Shown here: positions 36,748 through 45,433 of the stretch, one piece after another
How positions within the stretch are numbered: the first letter of the stretch is position 1
Layout of the letters: each line of letters starts with the position of its first letter
Origin: Rhizobiaceae bacterium
Lineage (GTDB): Bacteria; Pseudomonadota; Alphaproteobacteria; Rhizobiales; Rhizobiaceae
Length of the DNA: 64,000 nucleotides
Direction: 5' to 3'
NCBI GenBank assembly: GCA_019635755.1
Contig: JAHBYW010000003.1
Span: 248,001-312,000 of the forward strand
Position numbers and translations under genes: made by a program
The notes under the pieces: generated by a model
Databases searched by the model: none
Told to the model about the DNA's origin: nothing
Seen by the model: the letters and a program-made list of their open reading frames with translations, nothing else

Positions 36748-38136
36748 CTACCGCGATGCAGTGAGCGCGTCGAGGATGCGCGCCCAGGATCGCTGGCCCT
36801 TGTGGAAGGACTTCAGCTCATACTTCTCGTTCGGCGAATGGATGCGGTCGTCGTCGAGGCCGAAGCCGACGAGAAGAGACTCCATGCCGAGCAGCTTCTG
36901 GAAATCGCCGACGATCGGGATCGAGCCCCCCATCGCGATCGCCACCGCCGCCTTGCCCCACTCCTCGGTCAGCGCCGTGCGTGCCTTCGTCACCACGGGA
37001 GAATCATAGGCGAGCTGGATCGCCGGCGAGCCGCCATGCTTCTCGAAGCTGGCGCGGCAATCGCCCGGCAGCCGGGCCTCGACGAAGGCGCGGAACGCGG
37101 CACGGACCTTGTCCGGGTCCTGCTTGTGGACCAGGCGGAACGAGACCTTCGCGCTGGCCTTCGATGCGATCACCGTCTTGAAGCCGGCGCCCTCGTAGCC
37201 GCCGGAGATGCCGTTGAACTCGGCCGTCGGCCGCGCCCACAGCAGTTCCAGCACCGAGCGGCCCTTCTCGCCGGACGGGATCGAGAGCCCGACCTCGCCG
37301 AGGAATTTCTCCGCCGTCAGCCCCAGCCCGTCCCAGGCCTGCTTGACCTGCGTCGGCGTCTCCTCGACGCCATCGTAGAAGCCGGGGATGGTGATGCGGC
37401 CATTGTCGTCATGGATGGCGGCCAGAACCCTGGCCAGAACCCGGATCGGATTCGCGGCGGCGCCGCCATAATGACCCGAATGCAGGTCTCGGTCGGCGGC
37501 GTGGATCGTGACCTCCTCGCCGACCAGCCCGCGCAGGCCCGTCGAGATCGCGGGTGTTTCGCTGTCCCACATGCCGGTGTCGCAGACCATCGCGAAGTCG
37601 GCCTTCAGTTCCGCCGCGTTGGCCTCGAGGAAGGGCTTCAGCGACGGCGAGCCCGACTCCTCCTCGCCTTCGAACAGCAGCGTGATCTTCGCCGGCAGCG
37701 AGCCGTGCTCGGCCTTCCAGGCACGACACGCCTCGACGAAGGTCATGAGCTGGCCCTTGTCGTCGGCCGAACCGCGGCCGGTGATCACCTTGCGGCCGCC
37801 CTGTTCGCCGATGGCGGGCGCGAACGGATCGGCGTTCCAAAGGTCGAGCGGATCGACCGGCTGGACATCGTAATGCCCATAGAACAGGAGGTGCGGAGCG
37901 CCAGCTGGGCCGTCGTGATGCGCGACGACCATCGGATGGCCGGTGGTGTCGCGCACGCTGGCGTCGAAGCCGATCGTCTTCAGGTCGGCGACCAGCCATT
38001 CGGCCGCCTTGCGGCAGTCGGCCTTGTAGGCGGGGTCGGTGGAGATCGACCTGAGCCGGATCAATTCGAACAGGCGCGCAAGGCTGCCGTCGAGGTTCTG
38101 GTCGATCCGGTCTAGGACGGGGGAGATTCTGGACAT
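36748..38136 (-). CDS. M20-family dipeptidase (metallopeptidase)
   Basis: A protein of 462 residues. The zinc ligands and catalytic residues are visible: His and Asp in FYGHYDVQPVD, the bridging Asp in GRGSADDKGQ, the Glu pair in FEGEEESGS, an Asp in MVCDTGMWD and a late His in DDDRIHSPNE. The lid dimerisation domain (DRDLHSGHYGG onwards) is complete. Related proteins (M20 family, CNDP-like) cleave dipeptides or other amide substrates in the cytoplasm. The ATG at 38136 lies in front of the expected N-terminus, MSRISPVLDRI. It is upstream of rnd and shares its transcript. A divergent gap with an sRNA separates it from polA. Confidence 0.93.
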   Translation of the reverse strand: MSRISPVLDRIDQNLDGSLARLFELIRLRSISTDPAYKADCRKAAEWLVADLKTIGFDASVRDTTGHPMVVAHHDGPAGAPHLLFYGHYDVQPVDPLDLWNADPFAPAIGEQGGRKVITGRGSADDKGQLMTFVEACRAWKAEHGSLPAKITLLFEGEEESGSPSLKPFLEANAAELKADFAMVCDTGMWDSETPAISTGLRGLVGEEVTIHAADRDLHSGHYGGAAANPIRVLARVLAAIHDDNGRITIPGFYDGVEETPTQVKQAWDGLGLTAEKFLGEVGLSIPSGEKGRSVLELLWARPTAEFNGISGGYEGAGFKTVIASKASAKVSFRLVHKQDPDKVRAAFRAFVEARLPGDCRASFEKHGGSPAIQLAYDSPVVTKARTALTEEWGKAAVAIAMGGSIPIVGDFQKLLGMESLLVGFGLDDDRIHSPNEKYELKSFHKGQRSWARILDALTASR

Positions 38137-38252
38137 CCGGCGGCCTCTCGTTTGGCGGCGGACCCTAGTCGGCCACGGCGCAAGAGGAAAGAGGCGCGAT
38201 GTGGGCCACGACGATCGCGGCAAATGTCCTCGCGCGTCCAGTCCGGCGCGTG

Positions 38253-38397
38253 AAAAAGCCGCCGTGGCTGGAGGGGGAAGCCACGGCGGCCCTACTCGAA
38301 ACGATGCGGCAGCCCGGAGAGGGGGATGAGGCTGCCGCAGGTGTCCGGTATAGGCGGGGGACGGGCCTTGCTCCGGACTTCGGCAAATAACGCCGAT
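38253..38397 (-). ncRNA. Candidate AbcR (alpha-r15)-type small RNA
   Basis: On the minus strand this 145-base stretch folds into three hairpins: GTCCGG/CCGGAC (38378-38373 with 38348-38343), TGCGGCAGCC/GGCTGCCGCA (38339-38330 with 38314-38305), and a perfect 11-bp terminator stem CCGCCGTGGCT/AGCCACGGCGG (38289-38279 with 38269-38259) followed by CTTTTTC. All three loops are C-rich (CGTCCCCCGCC, CATCCCCCTCTCC, TTCCCCCTCC), able to pair with Shine-Dalgarno sequences. No protein gene is read into this terminator. In Sinorhizobium, AbcR1/AbcR2 lie beside polA and have this three-hairpin CU-rich layout, known from memory. The identity with AbcR is inferred; a terminated minus-strand transcript is well supported. 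Confidence 0.6.
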
Positions 38398-38403
38398 GCC
38401 CCA

Positions 38404-38432
38404 CTATTTGGTCTCCGAATGTGGAGAATCAA
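38404..38432 (-). promoter_or_regulatory. Candidate promoter of the small RNA
   Basis: Read on the minus strand: CTTGATT with TTGATT as -35 (38432-38427), a 17-base spacer, and AAATAG as -10 (38409-38404). The -35 matches the alphaproteobacterial CTTGAC pattern at five of six positions; the -10 is weaker. A start near 38397 would give the 145-base transcript ending at the terminator. Confidence 0.4.
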
Positions 38433-38560
38433 GGGCACGAACATTACAGTGCTGTAACAAACACGTGAGACAAACCCGCTTGGCAGCAGCCTTTCGGGAG
38501 CCTGCCGGCGGCCTCGCTTTCAGTTGGACACGTGTAGCCGTCCGCGTTAGGCCTTCGCCC

Positions 38561-41542
38561 ATGAAAAAGGGCGACCACCTCTTCCTCGTCGACGGGTCCG
38601 GCTACATCTTCCGAGCCTATCACGCGCTGCCCCCGCTCAACCGCAAGTCCGATGGACTCCCGACCAATGCGGTGCTCGGCTTCTGCAATATGGTGTGGAA
38701 GCTGATGCAGGACGCCAAGAACACCGATGTCGGCGTGGCGCCGACGCATTTCGCCGTGATCTTCGACTATTCGGCGAAGACGTTCCGCTCGGAGATGTAC
38801 GATCAGTATAAGGCGAACCGCACGGCGCCGCCGGAGGATCTCATTCCCCAGTTCGGCCTGATCCGCCAGGCGACTGTGGCGCTCGGCCTCCCCTGCATCG
38901 AGAAGGAGGGGTTCGAGGCCGACGACCTGATCGCCACCTATTCCCGGCTGGCCTGCGAGGCCGGGGCCGACACCACGATCGTGTCGTCCGACAAGGACCT
39001 GATGCAGCTCGTGGGCGAGACCGTCGCCATGTACGACCCGATCAAGGACAAGCGCCTCGGGATACCCGACGTGATCGAGAAATGGGGCGTGCCGCCGGCG
39101 AAGATGATCGACCTGCAGGCGCTGGTCGGCGACTCGGTGGACAATGTCCCCGGCGTGCCCGGCATCGGACCGAAGACGGCGGCGCAGCTCCTGGAGACGT
39201 TCGGCGATCTCGACACGCTGCTGGCCCGCGCCGGCGAGATCAAGCAGGAGAAGCGGCGGGAGACGATCATCGCCAACGCCGAGAGCGCACGCATCTCGCG
39301 CGAGCTCGTGACGCTGAAGCAGGACGTTCCGCTCGGCAACGGCGAGCAACTGGACGACCTCGCGCTGCGAGCTGTCGACGGACCGACCCTGGTCGCCTTC
39401 CTGAAGACGATGGAGTTCACGACGCTGACACGCCGCGTCGCGGAAGCGACCGGCACGGATGCCAGCGCCGTCGAGGGCGCCACGGTGACGGTCGACACCA
39501 CCGACATGCACGGACCGGATGTGGGCTTCCCGGTGGCAGCGGATGGCGGACGGACTGCCGCGAAGAAGGCCGAGAGGGGTGAAACGACCCCACCCGACAC
39601 GACGTCGTCGGGCCACACTCCCCTCAAGGGGGAGGGAACCACGCCGGCGCAACTCGCCAAGACCCGCGCAGACGCGGCCGGGACCGGCAGGTTCGACGCG
39701 ACCGCCTACATCACCATCCGCGACATCCAGACGCTCGCCGACTGGGTGGCGGAGGCCAAGGAGCGCGGCGTCTTGGCCATCGACGGCGGCACCACGTCGT
39801 TCGACCCGATGCAGGCGGAGCTGTGCGGCTTCGCGCTCGCCCTCGCGCCGGGCCGCGCCGCCTATGTACCCCTGGCGCACAGGAAAGGCGCAGGTGACCT
39901 GCTGGGCGGCGGCCATGTCGAGGGGCAGGTGACGGTCCGCGAGGCGCTGGCGCTCCTGAAGCCGGTGCTGGAGAGCCCCGCGGTGCTCAAGGTCGGCCAC
40001 AACATCAAGGTCGATCTCGTGGTGCTCGCCCGCTACGGCGTCGACCTCGCCCCGGTCGACGACATCATGCTGATGTCCTACGCGCTCGATGGCGGGACTC
40101 AGGGCGGGCACGGCCGCGACGAGCTGGCGCAGAAGCTGCTCGGCCACACGACGATCGAGCACAAGAGCCTGACCGGGACAGGCAAGTCCGCCATTGCATT
40201 CGACCAGGTCGAGATCGACCGGGCGACCGGCTACATGGCCGAGCGCGCCGACGTCACGTTCCGGCTCTGGCAGGTGCTGAAGCCGCGACTGCCGACGAAG
40301 GCGGTGGTCTCCGTCTACGAGCGGCTCGAGCGGCCCCTGGTGGCCGTGCTGGGCCGGATGGAACAGCGGGGCATCGCCATCGACCGGCAGATCCTGTCCC
40401 GGCTGTCCGGCGAGCTGGCGCAGGGCGCGGCGAGGCTCGAGGACGAGATCTACGCCGTGGCGGGCGAGACCTTCACCATCGGCTCGCCGAAACAGCTGGG
40501 CGACATCCTGTTCGGCAAGATGGGACTGCCCGGCGGCTCGAAGACAAAGACCGGCCAGTGGTCGACCACGGCGCAGGTGCTGGAGGAGCTGGCGGCAGAA
40601 GGCCACGAACTGCCCCGCAAGATCGTCGACTGGCGGCAGATGACCAAGCTGAAGTCGACCTATACGGACGCCCTGCCCGGCTACGTGAACCCCGAGACGA
40701 AGCGTGTGCACACCAGCTACGCGCTTGCCGCAACGACGACGGGACGGCTGTCGTCGTCGGAACCGAACCTGCAGAACATCCCGATCCGGACGGCGGAAGG
40801 CCGCAAGATCCGGACCGCTTTCATCGCCGAGAAGGGGCACAAGCTGATCTCGGCCGACTACAGCCAGATCGAGCTGCGCATCCTCGCGCACGTCGCAGAC
40901 ATTCCGCGGCTGAGGCAGGCCTTCGCCGAGGATGCCGACATCCATGCCGCGACAGCGTCGGAGATGTTCAACGTGCCGGTCGAAGGCATGCCGCGCGAGA
41001 TCCGCAATCGCGCCAAGGCGATCAATTTCGGCATCATCTACGGCATCTCGGCGTTCGGGTTGGCGAACCAGCTGTCGATCCCGCGCGAGGAGGCGTCGGA
41101 CTACATCAAGAAGTATTTCGAGCGCTTCCCCGGAATCCGCGACTATATCGAGGCGACGAAGGAGTTCGCGCGGCAGCACGGCTATGTCGAGACGATCTTC
41201 GGCCGGCGCGTGCACTATCCGGAGATCCGCTCGTCAAACCCGTCGATCCGTGCCTTCAACGAGCGCGCCTCGACCAATGCGCGGCTTCAGGGCACCGCTG
41301 CCGACATCATCCGCCGCGCGATGATCCGCATGGACGACGCGCTCGGGGCGGAGAAGCTCGCCGCGCGCATGCTGCTGCAGGTGCACGACGAACTGATCTT
41401 CGAGACGGTCGACGAGGAAGTCGAACGCACTCTGCCCGTAATCCAGCGCGTCATGGAGAACGCGCCGATGCCGGCCGTGGCGCTGTCGGTGCCGCTCAGG
41501 GTCGACGCGCGCGCGGCCGACAACTGGGACGAGGCGCACTGA
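38561..41542 (+). CDS. polA: DNA polymerase I, with degenerate proofreading site
   Basis: A protein of 993 residues. The 5'-3' exonuclease domain (about 1-290) has LVDGSGYIFRAYHALP, FEADDLIATY and SVDNVPGVPGIGPKTA. The 3'-5' exonuclease domain (about 385-575) is present but altered: motif I reads AIDGGTTSFDP, with Asp408 kept and Gly410 where Glu is normal, and motif III reads YMAERADVT with Arg562 where the metal Asp is normal; Asp485 of motif II is intact. The polymerase domain (about 600-993) is complete with DYSQIELRILAH, RAKAINFGIIYG and QVHDELIFE. A palindromic element adds about 23 residues in frame near 338-361. It works in repair and Okazaki-fragment processing. The ATG at 38561 begins the conserved N-terminus. 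Confidence 0.96.
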   Translation: MKKGDHLFLVDGSGYIFRAYHALPPLNRKSDGLPTNAVLGFCNMVWKLMQDAKNTDVGVAPTHFAVIFDYSAKTFRSEMYDQYKANRTAPPEDLIPQFGLIRQATVALGLPCIEKEGFEADDLIATYSRLACEAGADTTIVSSDKDLMQLVGETVAMYDPIKDKRLGIPDVIEKWGVPPAKMIDLQALVGDSVDNVPGVPGIGPKTAAQLLETFGDLDTLLARAGEIKQEKRRETIIANAESARISRELVTLKQDVPLGNGEQLDDLALRAVDGPTLVAFLKTMEFTTLTRRVAEATGTDASAVEGATVTVDTTDMHGPDVGFPVAADGGRTAAKKAERGETTPPDTTSSGHTPLKGEGTTPAQLAKTRADAAGTGRFDATAYITIRDIQTLADWVAEAKERGVLAIDGGTTSFDPMQAELCGFALALAPGRAAYVPLAHRKGAGDLLGGGHVEGQVTVREALALLKPVLESPAVLKVGHNIKVDLVVLARYGVDLAPVDDIMLMSYALDGGTQGGHGRDELAQKLLGHTTIEHKSLTGTGKSAIAFDQVEIDRATGYMAERADVTFRLWQVLKPRLPTKAVVSVYERLERPLVAVLGRMEQRGIAIDRQILSRLSGELAQGAARLEDEIYAVAGETFTIGSPKQLGDILFGKMGLPGGSKTKTGQWSTTAQVLEELAAEGHELPRKIVDWRQMTKLKSTYTDALPGYVNPETKRVHTSYALAATTTGRLSSSEPNLQNIPIRTAEGRKIRTAFIAEKGHKLISADYSQIELRILAHVADIPRLRQAFAEDADIHAATASEMFNVPVEGMPREIRNRAKAINFGIIYGISAFGLANQLSIPREEASDYIKKYFERFPGIRDYIEATKEFARQHGYVETIFGRRVHYPEIRSSNPSIRAFNERASTNARLQGTAADIIRRAMIRMDDALGAEKLAARMLLQVHDELIFETVDEEVERTLPVIQRVMENAPMPAVALSVPLRVDARAADNWDEAH
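39576..39636. repeat. Palindromic repeat element inside polA
   Basis: Three short hairpins follow one another: GGGGT/ACCCC, CCGAC/GTCGG and CTCCCC/GGGGAG (39618-39634, loop TCAAG). The layout matches the mosaic intergenic repeats of Mesorhizobium-type genomes (known from memory). Here it is read through as residues about 338-361 (ETTPPDTTSSGHTPLKGEG) in the linker between the two exonuclease domains, where it should be tolerated. Confidence 0.6.
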
Positions 41543-41590
41543 CGCAGGGCGGACGTGCGGAGGCGGGTCGGGGTCCGGCTGCTGCGAGGC

Positions 41591-42685
41591 TCAGGCGATC
41601 CTGAGCACATGGTTATCCCACACATGGTCGGCGCTGTTGACGGCGGCGTGGGAGGCCGGCGCGACCATTCCCTTACCCGTCGTGGCGAAGTAGCCGGCGC
41701 CGTCGCCGGCGATGCCGCAGACCTCGACCATCGTTCGCACCGACACGATAGTGCCCGTCGCCGCGTCCAGGACGACGAGGCTGTTGCCCTGCGGCGACGC
41801 GACGGCCAACGTCCCGGCCGACGGGTTGGCCGCGACCGAGCCGACATAGTTGCGGAGCGAGCCGAGCGCGTCGTCGGGCATGTCCACCAGCGCCAGCGGC
41901 TCGCCCCGCCGGGCGCGACCGATCAGCGACGGCCGGTCGATGGCCGGACCTTCATACTGGCAGCCGAACCAGAGCGTACCGTCGCCTGAAACATCCATGT
42001 GACGGATCGACAGCTGATGCAGGTCTTGCGGAAGCTCGTGCTTCTCGATCAGGCTGCCGCTCTCGCGGTCGATGAACACCAGCGAGGGCTGCATGGTGGA
42101 GAGGTTCAGCTTGGCGCGGCCAAAATCCGGATGCGTCTCGATCCCGCCATTGGCGATGGCGAGCGTCCGGCCGTCCGCCAGCAGCACCATCTCGTGCGGG
42201 TCCATGCCGTAGGTCGGGAACTCGGCGATGCGGCGAAAACCGTCGGTCGCGTCGTAGACGCCGACCATCCCGGCGGCGTTGTCGAAATCGTTCTCGGTCG
42301 CATAGAGAAGCCTGCCGTCCGGCGCGAACAGCCCATGACCGAAGTAGTGCCGCCCGGCAGGGCTTGTGATGGTCTGCGGCGCGCTCAGCCCGGCATGGTC
42401 GAAGATCACGGCGAACGTGCCTGGCCGGCGCGCGAAGACGACCGAGCGCCGCGACACCGGATCGAACGTCACGTCATGCCCGCGCTCCGGCAGGTCGACG
42501 ACCGACAGCACCGCGCCCGCCTCGGAGAGGATGGCGACACCGAAGGTGCCGGACCGGTTCTGGCAGGCGGTGGCGAAGACGGCGTCGGCGTCGAGCGTCG
42601 CGGCCAGCGCGCGTCCGGACAGGCCCGCGACGAAGGCGGTCCCGGCCGCCCTGAGGAAGTCACGCCGGTCGATCAGCGCGCGCAT
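41591..42685 (-). CDS. DUF1513 periplasmic protein of an iron-uptake cluster
   Basis: A protein of 364 residues with a Tat-type leader (DRRDFLRAAGTAFVAGLSGRALA). The rest is beta-propeller-like with RGHDVTFDP, PAGRHYFGHGLFAPDGRLLYATEND, YGMDPHEMVLL and FGCQYEGP repeats, the DUF1513 pattern. These proteins accompany imelysins and di-heme oxidoreductases in proteobacterial iron clusters; the biochemical role is unknown, but a periplasmic sensor or redox role is plausible. It is the last gene of the operon, starting two bases past the stop of the second imelysin. Confidence 0.9.
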   Translation of the reverse strand: MRALIDRRDFLRAAGTAFVAGLSGRALAATLDADAVFATACQNRSGTFGVAILSEAGAVLSVVDLPERGHDVTFDPVSRRSVVFARRPGTFAVIFDHAGLSAPQTITSPAGRHYFGHGLFAPDGRLLYATENDFDNAAGMVGVYDATDGFRRIAEFPTYGMDPHEMVLLADGRTLAIANGGIETHPDFGRAKLNLSTMQPSLVFIDRESGSLIEKHELPQDLHQLSIRHMDVSGDGTLWFGCQYEGPAIDRPSLIGRARRGEPLALVDMPDDALGSLRNYVGSVAANPSAGTLAVASPQGNSLVVLDAATGTIVSVRTMVEVCGIAGDGAGYFATTGKGMVAPASHAAVNSADHVWDNHVLRIA

Positions 42686-42687
42686 GG

Positions 42688-43782
42688 TCAGTCCCCGTCG
42701 AGCGACGAGAAGCCGGCCGAGAGGTCGAGTCCGTCGGCCAGTTTCACGCCGAAGAGGTCGGACAGGCTCGACGTGACCAGCCTGGCATAGGCGAGCGTCT
42801 CCCGCCGAGCAGGGTCTGCAAGAACGTCGGCGATTGCGCCGTCGAGTTTGGCCAGCGCGTTTCCGGCGTTGTGGAACTCGAAGTCAATCGAGGACGGGAT
42901 CCATGCCGTGTCGGGGTCGAGGGAACGCGAGAAGTCGGTGACGTCGAACAGGCGTTGAAGACCGTCGAGATTGCCGGCGATGGAGGCGACCGTGGCGTCC
43001 GACCGCCAGAAAACCGCCTGCTTCGGCTTGTCCGCGCCGGCGTCGTCGCCGAGGAAGCCGCCGATCCGCACGTCGCGGATCAGCTCTAGCCCGTGCACGA
43101 ACACGCCGAAGAGTTCGGTCACCGCCTCCGCCTCGTCCCGGTAGAGCGGATTGTCCGGTCCCGGATTGGCGATCGACCGCGCAAAACCCTCCGGATCGCG
43201 CCATTCCGCGGCGATGGCCGACGACATCATCACGAGGTTCGCCGAGATCGCAGCGCCGTAGGCGCAGCGGTAGGCGTCGCCGGTCGCGAGCGCCTCCGCG
43301 CCGGTGCCGAACAGCACAAACTCCAGAGCCCCCAGCCCCTGCATGGCGACCGACTTGCCGGCCAGCGTGGCGGGATCGGTGGCGGTTGCGTCCTGCCCGG
43401 CAAGCGCGGCCTGGACCTGTTTCAGGCCGACCGACTTACGGTCGGGCCAGAACAGAATCCGCTCCAGCCGGTTCTCCTGGGTCACAGGCCCGAAGCGGAT
43501 CGTCTCGACCGCCGACCAGGCCTGTACCGTCTGGACAAAGCTAACTCTCGCGGCGTCGAGCGCGGCCCCGTCGGGAGCGGCGCAGAGCGCATCGACGCCG
43601 CTCCGCAATGCAACCGTCGACTCGCGGAAGCTGTCATAGGCCGGCCGGATGAAGCCGTCGATCGCACGAGTGATCGGCGGCACGTCGGCGCGGGCGGGAA
43701 AAGTGAGCGCGAAGATCGCGACTAGGCCGAGAATGTGAAAGGCCGCGTCTCTTCGCGTCGAGGGCAAACTCTGCAACGCCAT
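42688..43782 (-). CDS. Imelysin-family protein, second copy, lacking the usual His
   Basis: A protein of 364 residues with a signal peptide (AAFHILGLVAIFALTFPARA). The imelysin fold is shown by SFVQTVQAWSAVETIRFGP, NRLERILFWPDRKSVGLKQVQ and FVHGLELIRDVRIGGFLG. The family's GxHxxE motif, thought to bind metal, reads GLGALEF here, so Gly replaces His. Close relatives in iron clusters show the same type of second imelysin. It is periplasmic and probably takes part in iron binding or transfer. The ATG at 43782 overlaps the stop of the di-heme gene by one base (TGATG). Confidence 0.88.
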   Translation of the reverse strand: MALQSLPSTRRDAAFHILGLVAIFALTFPARADVPPITRAIDGFIRPAYDSFRESTVALRSGVDALCAAPDGAALDAARVSFVQTVQAWSAVETIRFGPVTQENRLERILFWPDRKSVGLKQVQAALAGQDATATDPATLAGKSVAMQGLGALEFVLFGTGAEALATGDAYRCAYGAAISANLVMMSSAIAAEWRDPEGFARSIANPGPDNPLYRDEAEAVTELFGVFVHGLELIRDVRIGGFLGDDAGADKPKQAVFWRSDATVASIAGNLDGLQRLFDVTDFSRSLDPDTAWIPSSIDFEFHNAGNALAKLDGAIADVLADPARRETLAYARLVTSSLSDLFGVKLADGLDLSAGFSSLDGD

Positions 43783-45425
43783 CACAGCGACTCCAGGAAC
43801 CGGATCAGCGCGTCGCGCTCGTCCTCGGCCATCGCGGCGAAGCCGTCGCGCGAGGCCTGCGCTTCGCCGCCGTGCCAGAGGATCGCCTCGGTCAGGTTCC
43901 GCGCCCGGCCGTCATGCAGGAAGAAGGTGTGGCCGTTGACGGTCTCGGTCAGGCCGGTGCCCCAGAGCGGCGCGGTGCGCCACTCCGTGCCCGACGCGTC
44001 GCCGACCGCCTGCCCGTCGGCCAGCCCATCGCCCATGTCGTGCAGCAGGAAGTCGGAATATGGCCACACCAACTGGAACTGCTGCGCCGGATTGGGGGCG
44101 TCGCGGCGGGTGACGAATTTCGGCGAGTGGCAGGACGTGCAGCCCGTTTCGTAGAACAGACGCTTCCCCTCCAGCACCACAGGATCGTCAACGTGGCGAC
44201 GTGCGGGGACCGCGAGGTTCTGCGAATAGAACGTGACGAGGTCGAGAATCGGGTCCGGGGCCTCGGTGTCGCCGAGCCGCTCCTGCACGCCAGTTGGCAT
44301 GGCAAGGCACTCGACCTCCACGGCCGTGCAATCGCCCCAGTGTCGCGGCGCGTCGGGCGACGAGATGCCGATGTCGCCCGCGAAGGCGTCGGCGGACTGC
44401 TGGCGGATCGTCGGTGTCGAGGCTTTCCAGCCGAAACGGCCGAGCGTCAGGTCGCCGCTCTTCGGATCGCGCACGACACTCGCCCTGCCGGAGATGCCGT
44501 TCCCGTCCGCGTCCTCGGGGTCGGCCAGTGCCAAGATGTCGGCAGGGTGGATCTGCTCGACCAGGCCAAGACCGATCATCTGCGGCGAAACGCGGGGCGA
44601 AAGCGTCGTCGTGGCGTGCAACGGGCCATGCGAGAGACCGTCGACTGCGTAGGCCGGCTTGCGAAGCGAGACGATCGTGCCGTCGCCGAGCGTGACCGGC
44701 ATCTCGACATAGTCGATCCGCATCTTGCCCTCAGCCGCGCGACCGGGAATGGCGAGATCCTGCAACTGGCCGCCATAGATCGGATCGGGGAGGTTGAGCA
44801 GCAGCCGGTCGGCGACTGCGGCACGCTCCTCGTCCGTTTCGGCTTCGCGGGCAAGCCGCAGGAACATCGACGTCGAATCCGCGGCGCCCTCGGGCGGGTG
44901 GCCGCGCCCGTCCTTCAGATGGCAGCTCTGGCAGGCACGCGCATTGAACAGCGGCCCCAACCCGTCGGAGGCCTGCGTCGAGGACGGCGCGGACACCCAG
45001 ACCTTGCGGAACAGCGCGTTGCCCAGCTTGAAGGTCGACTGCTCCGCGAAGGTCAGGTTCTGCGAGAACTGCGAGAACGCGTCGGCGTTGACGCGCTTCC
45101 TCGACGTAGCGGCGCCGCCCTGCATCAGCTCGAAGTCCTCGGCCTTGGAAAAGTCGGCCGTCGGCTTCGTGACCGCCGCGACCCGCGCCTGGTCTTCGGC
45201 CGTCAGGTCTGTGCGGACGGGATTGAGGCCGGCGGGGGCGTCATCGGTTGATGCCAGCCCACCAGCAAGAAGAACGGTTGCCACGGCCGCGATTGTCGCC
45301 AGGGACACAACCGGCGACAGACCACGGTCGGGCAGGGTCAGCACTCTCGGGACGTTTGTATGATCGTGCGGGCGAGAGGTCCTGCCCGTGGGCGCGCGGC
45401 GCGCAAGGTCTATGGCGCGCCGCAT
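43782..45425 (-). CDS. Di-heme oxidoreductase-family c-type cytochrome (DUF1111)
   Basis: Up to 547 residues. A transmembrane or signal helix (VVSLATIAAVATVLLAGGLA) is followed by a c-type heme site CQSCH in NARACQSCHLKDGRG, the substrate domain, and a second heme site CTSCH in YETGCTSCHSPKF. The family (also called thiol oxidoreductase) lies in iron-imelysin clusters and may oxidise or reduce iron in the periplasm. The ATG at 45425 is eight bases past bfr; a GTG at about 45345 just before the hydrophobic segment is an alternative start and would give a cleaner signal sequence. Confidence 0.9.
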   Translation of the reverse strand: MRRAIDLARRAPTGRTSRPHDHTNVPRVLTLPDRGLSPVVSLATIAAVATVLLAGGLASTDDAPAGLNPVRTDLTAEDQARVAAVTKPTADFSKAEDFELMQGGAATSRKRVNADAFSQFSQNLTFAEQSTFKLGNALFRKVWVSAPSSTQASDGLGPLFNARACQSCHLKDGRGHPPEGAADSTSMFLRLAREAETDEERAAVADRLLLNLPDPIYGGQLQDLAIPGRAAEGKMRIDYVEMPVTLGDGTIVSLRKPAYAVDGLSHGPLHATTTLSPRVSPQMIGLGLVEQIHPADILALADPEDADGNGISGRASVVRDPKSGDLTLGRFGWKASTPTIRQQSADAFAGDIGISSPDAPRHWGDCTAVEVECLAMPTGVQERLGDTEAPDPILDLVTFYSQNLAVPARRHVDDPVVLEGKRLFYETGCTSCHSPKFVTRRDAPNPAQQFQLVWPYSDFLLHDMGDGLADGQAVGDASGTEWRTAPLWGTGLTETVNGHTFFLHDGRARNLTEAILWHGGEAQASRDGFAAMAEDERDALIRFLESL

Positions 45426-45433
45426 CGCATGGC

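Noticed and set aside
38444-41215. A 923-codon open frame antisense to polA
   Set aside because: It is a shadow of polA in a GC-rich genome: no motif, low-complexity Arg/Val/Asp-rich translation, and polA itself is unambiguous.
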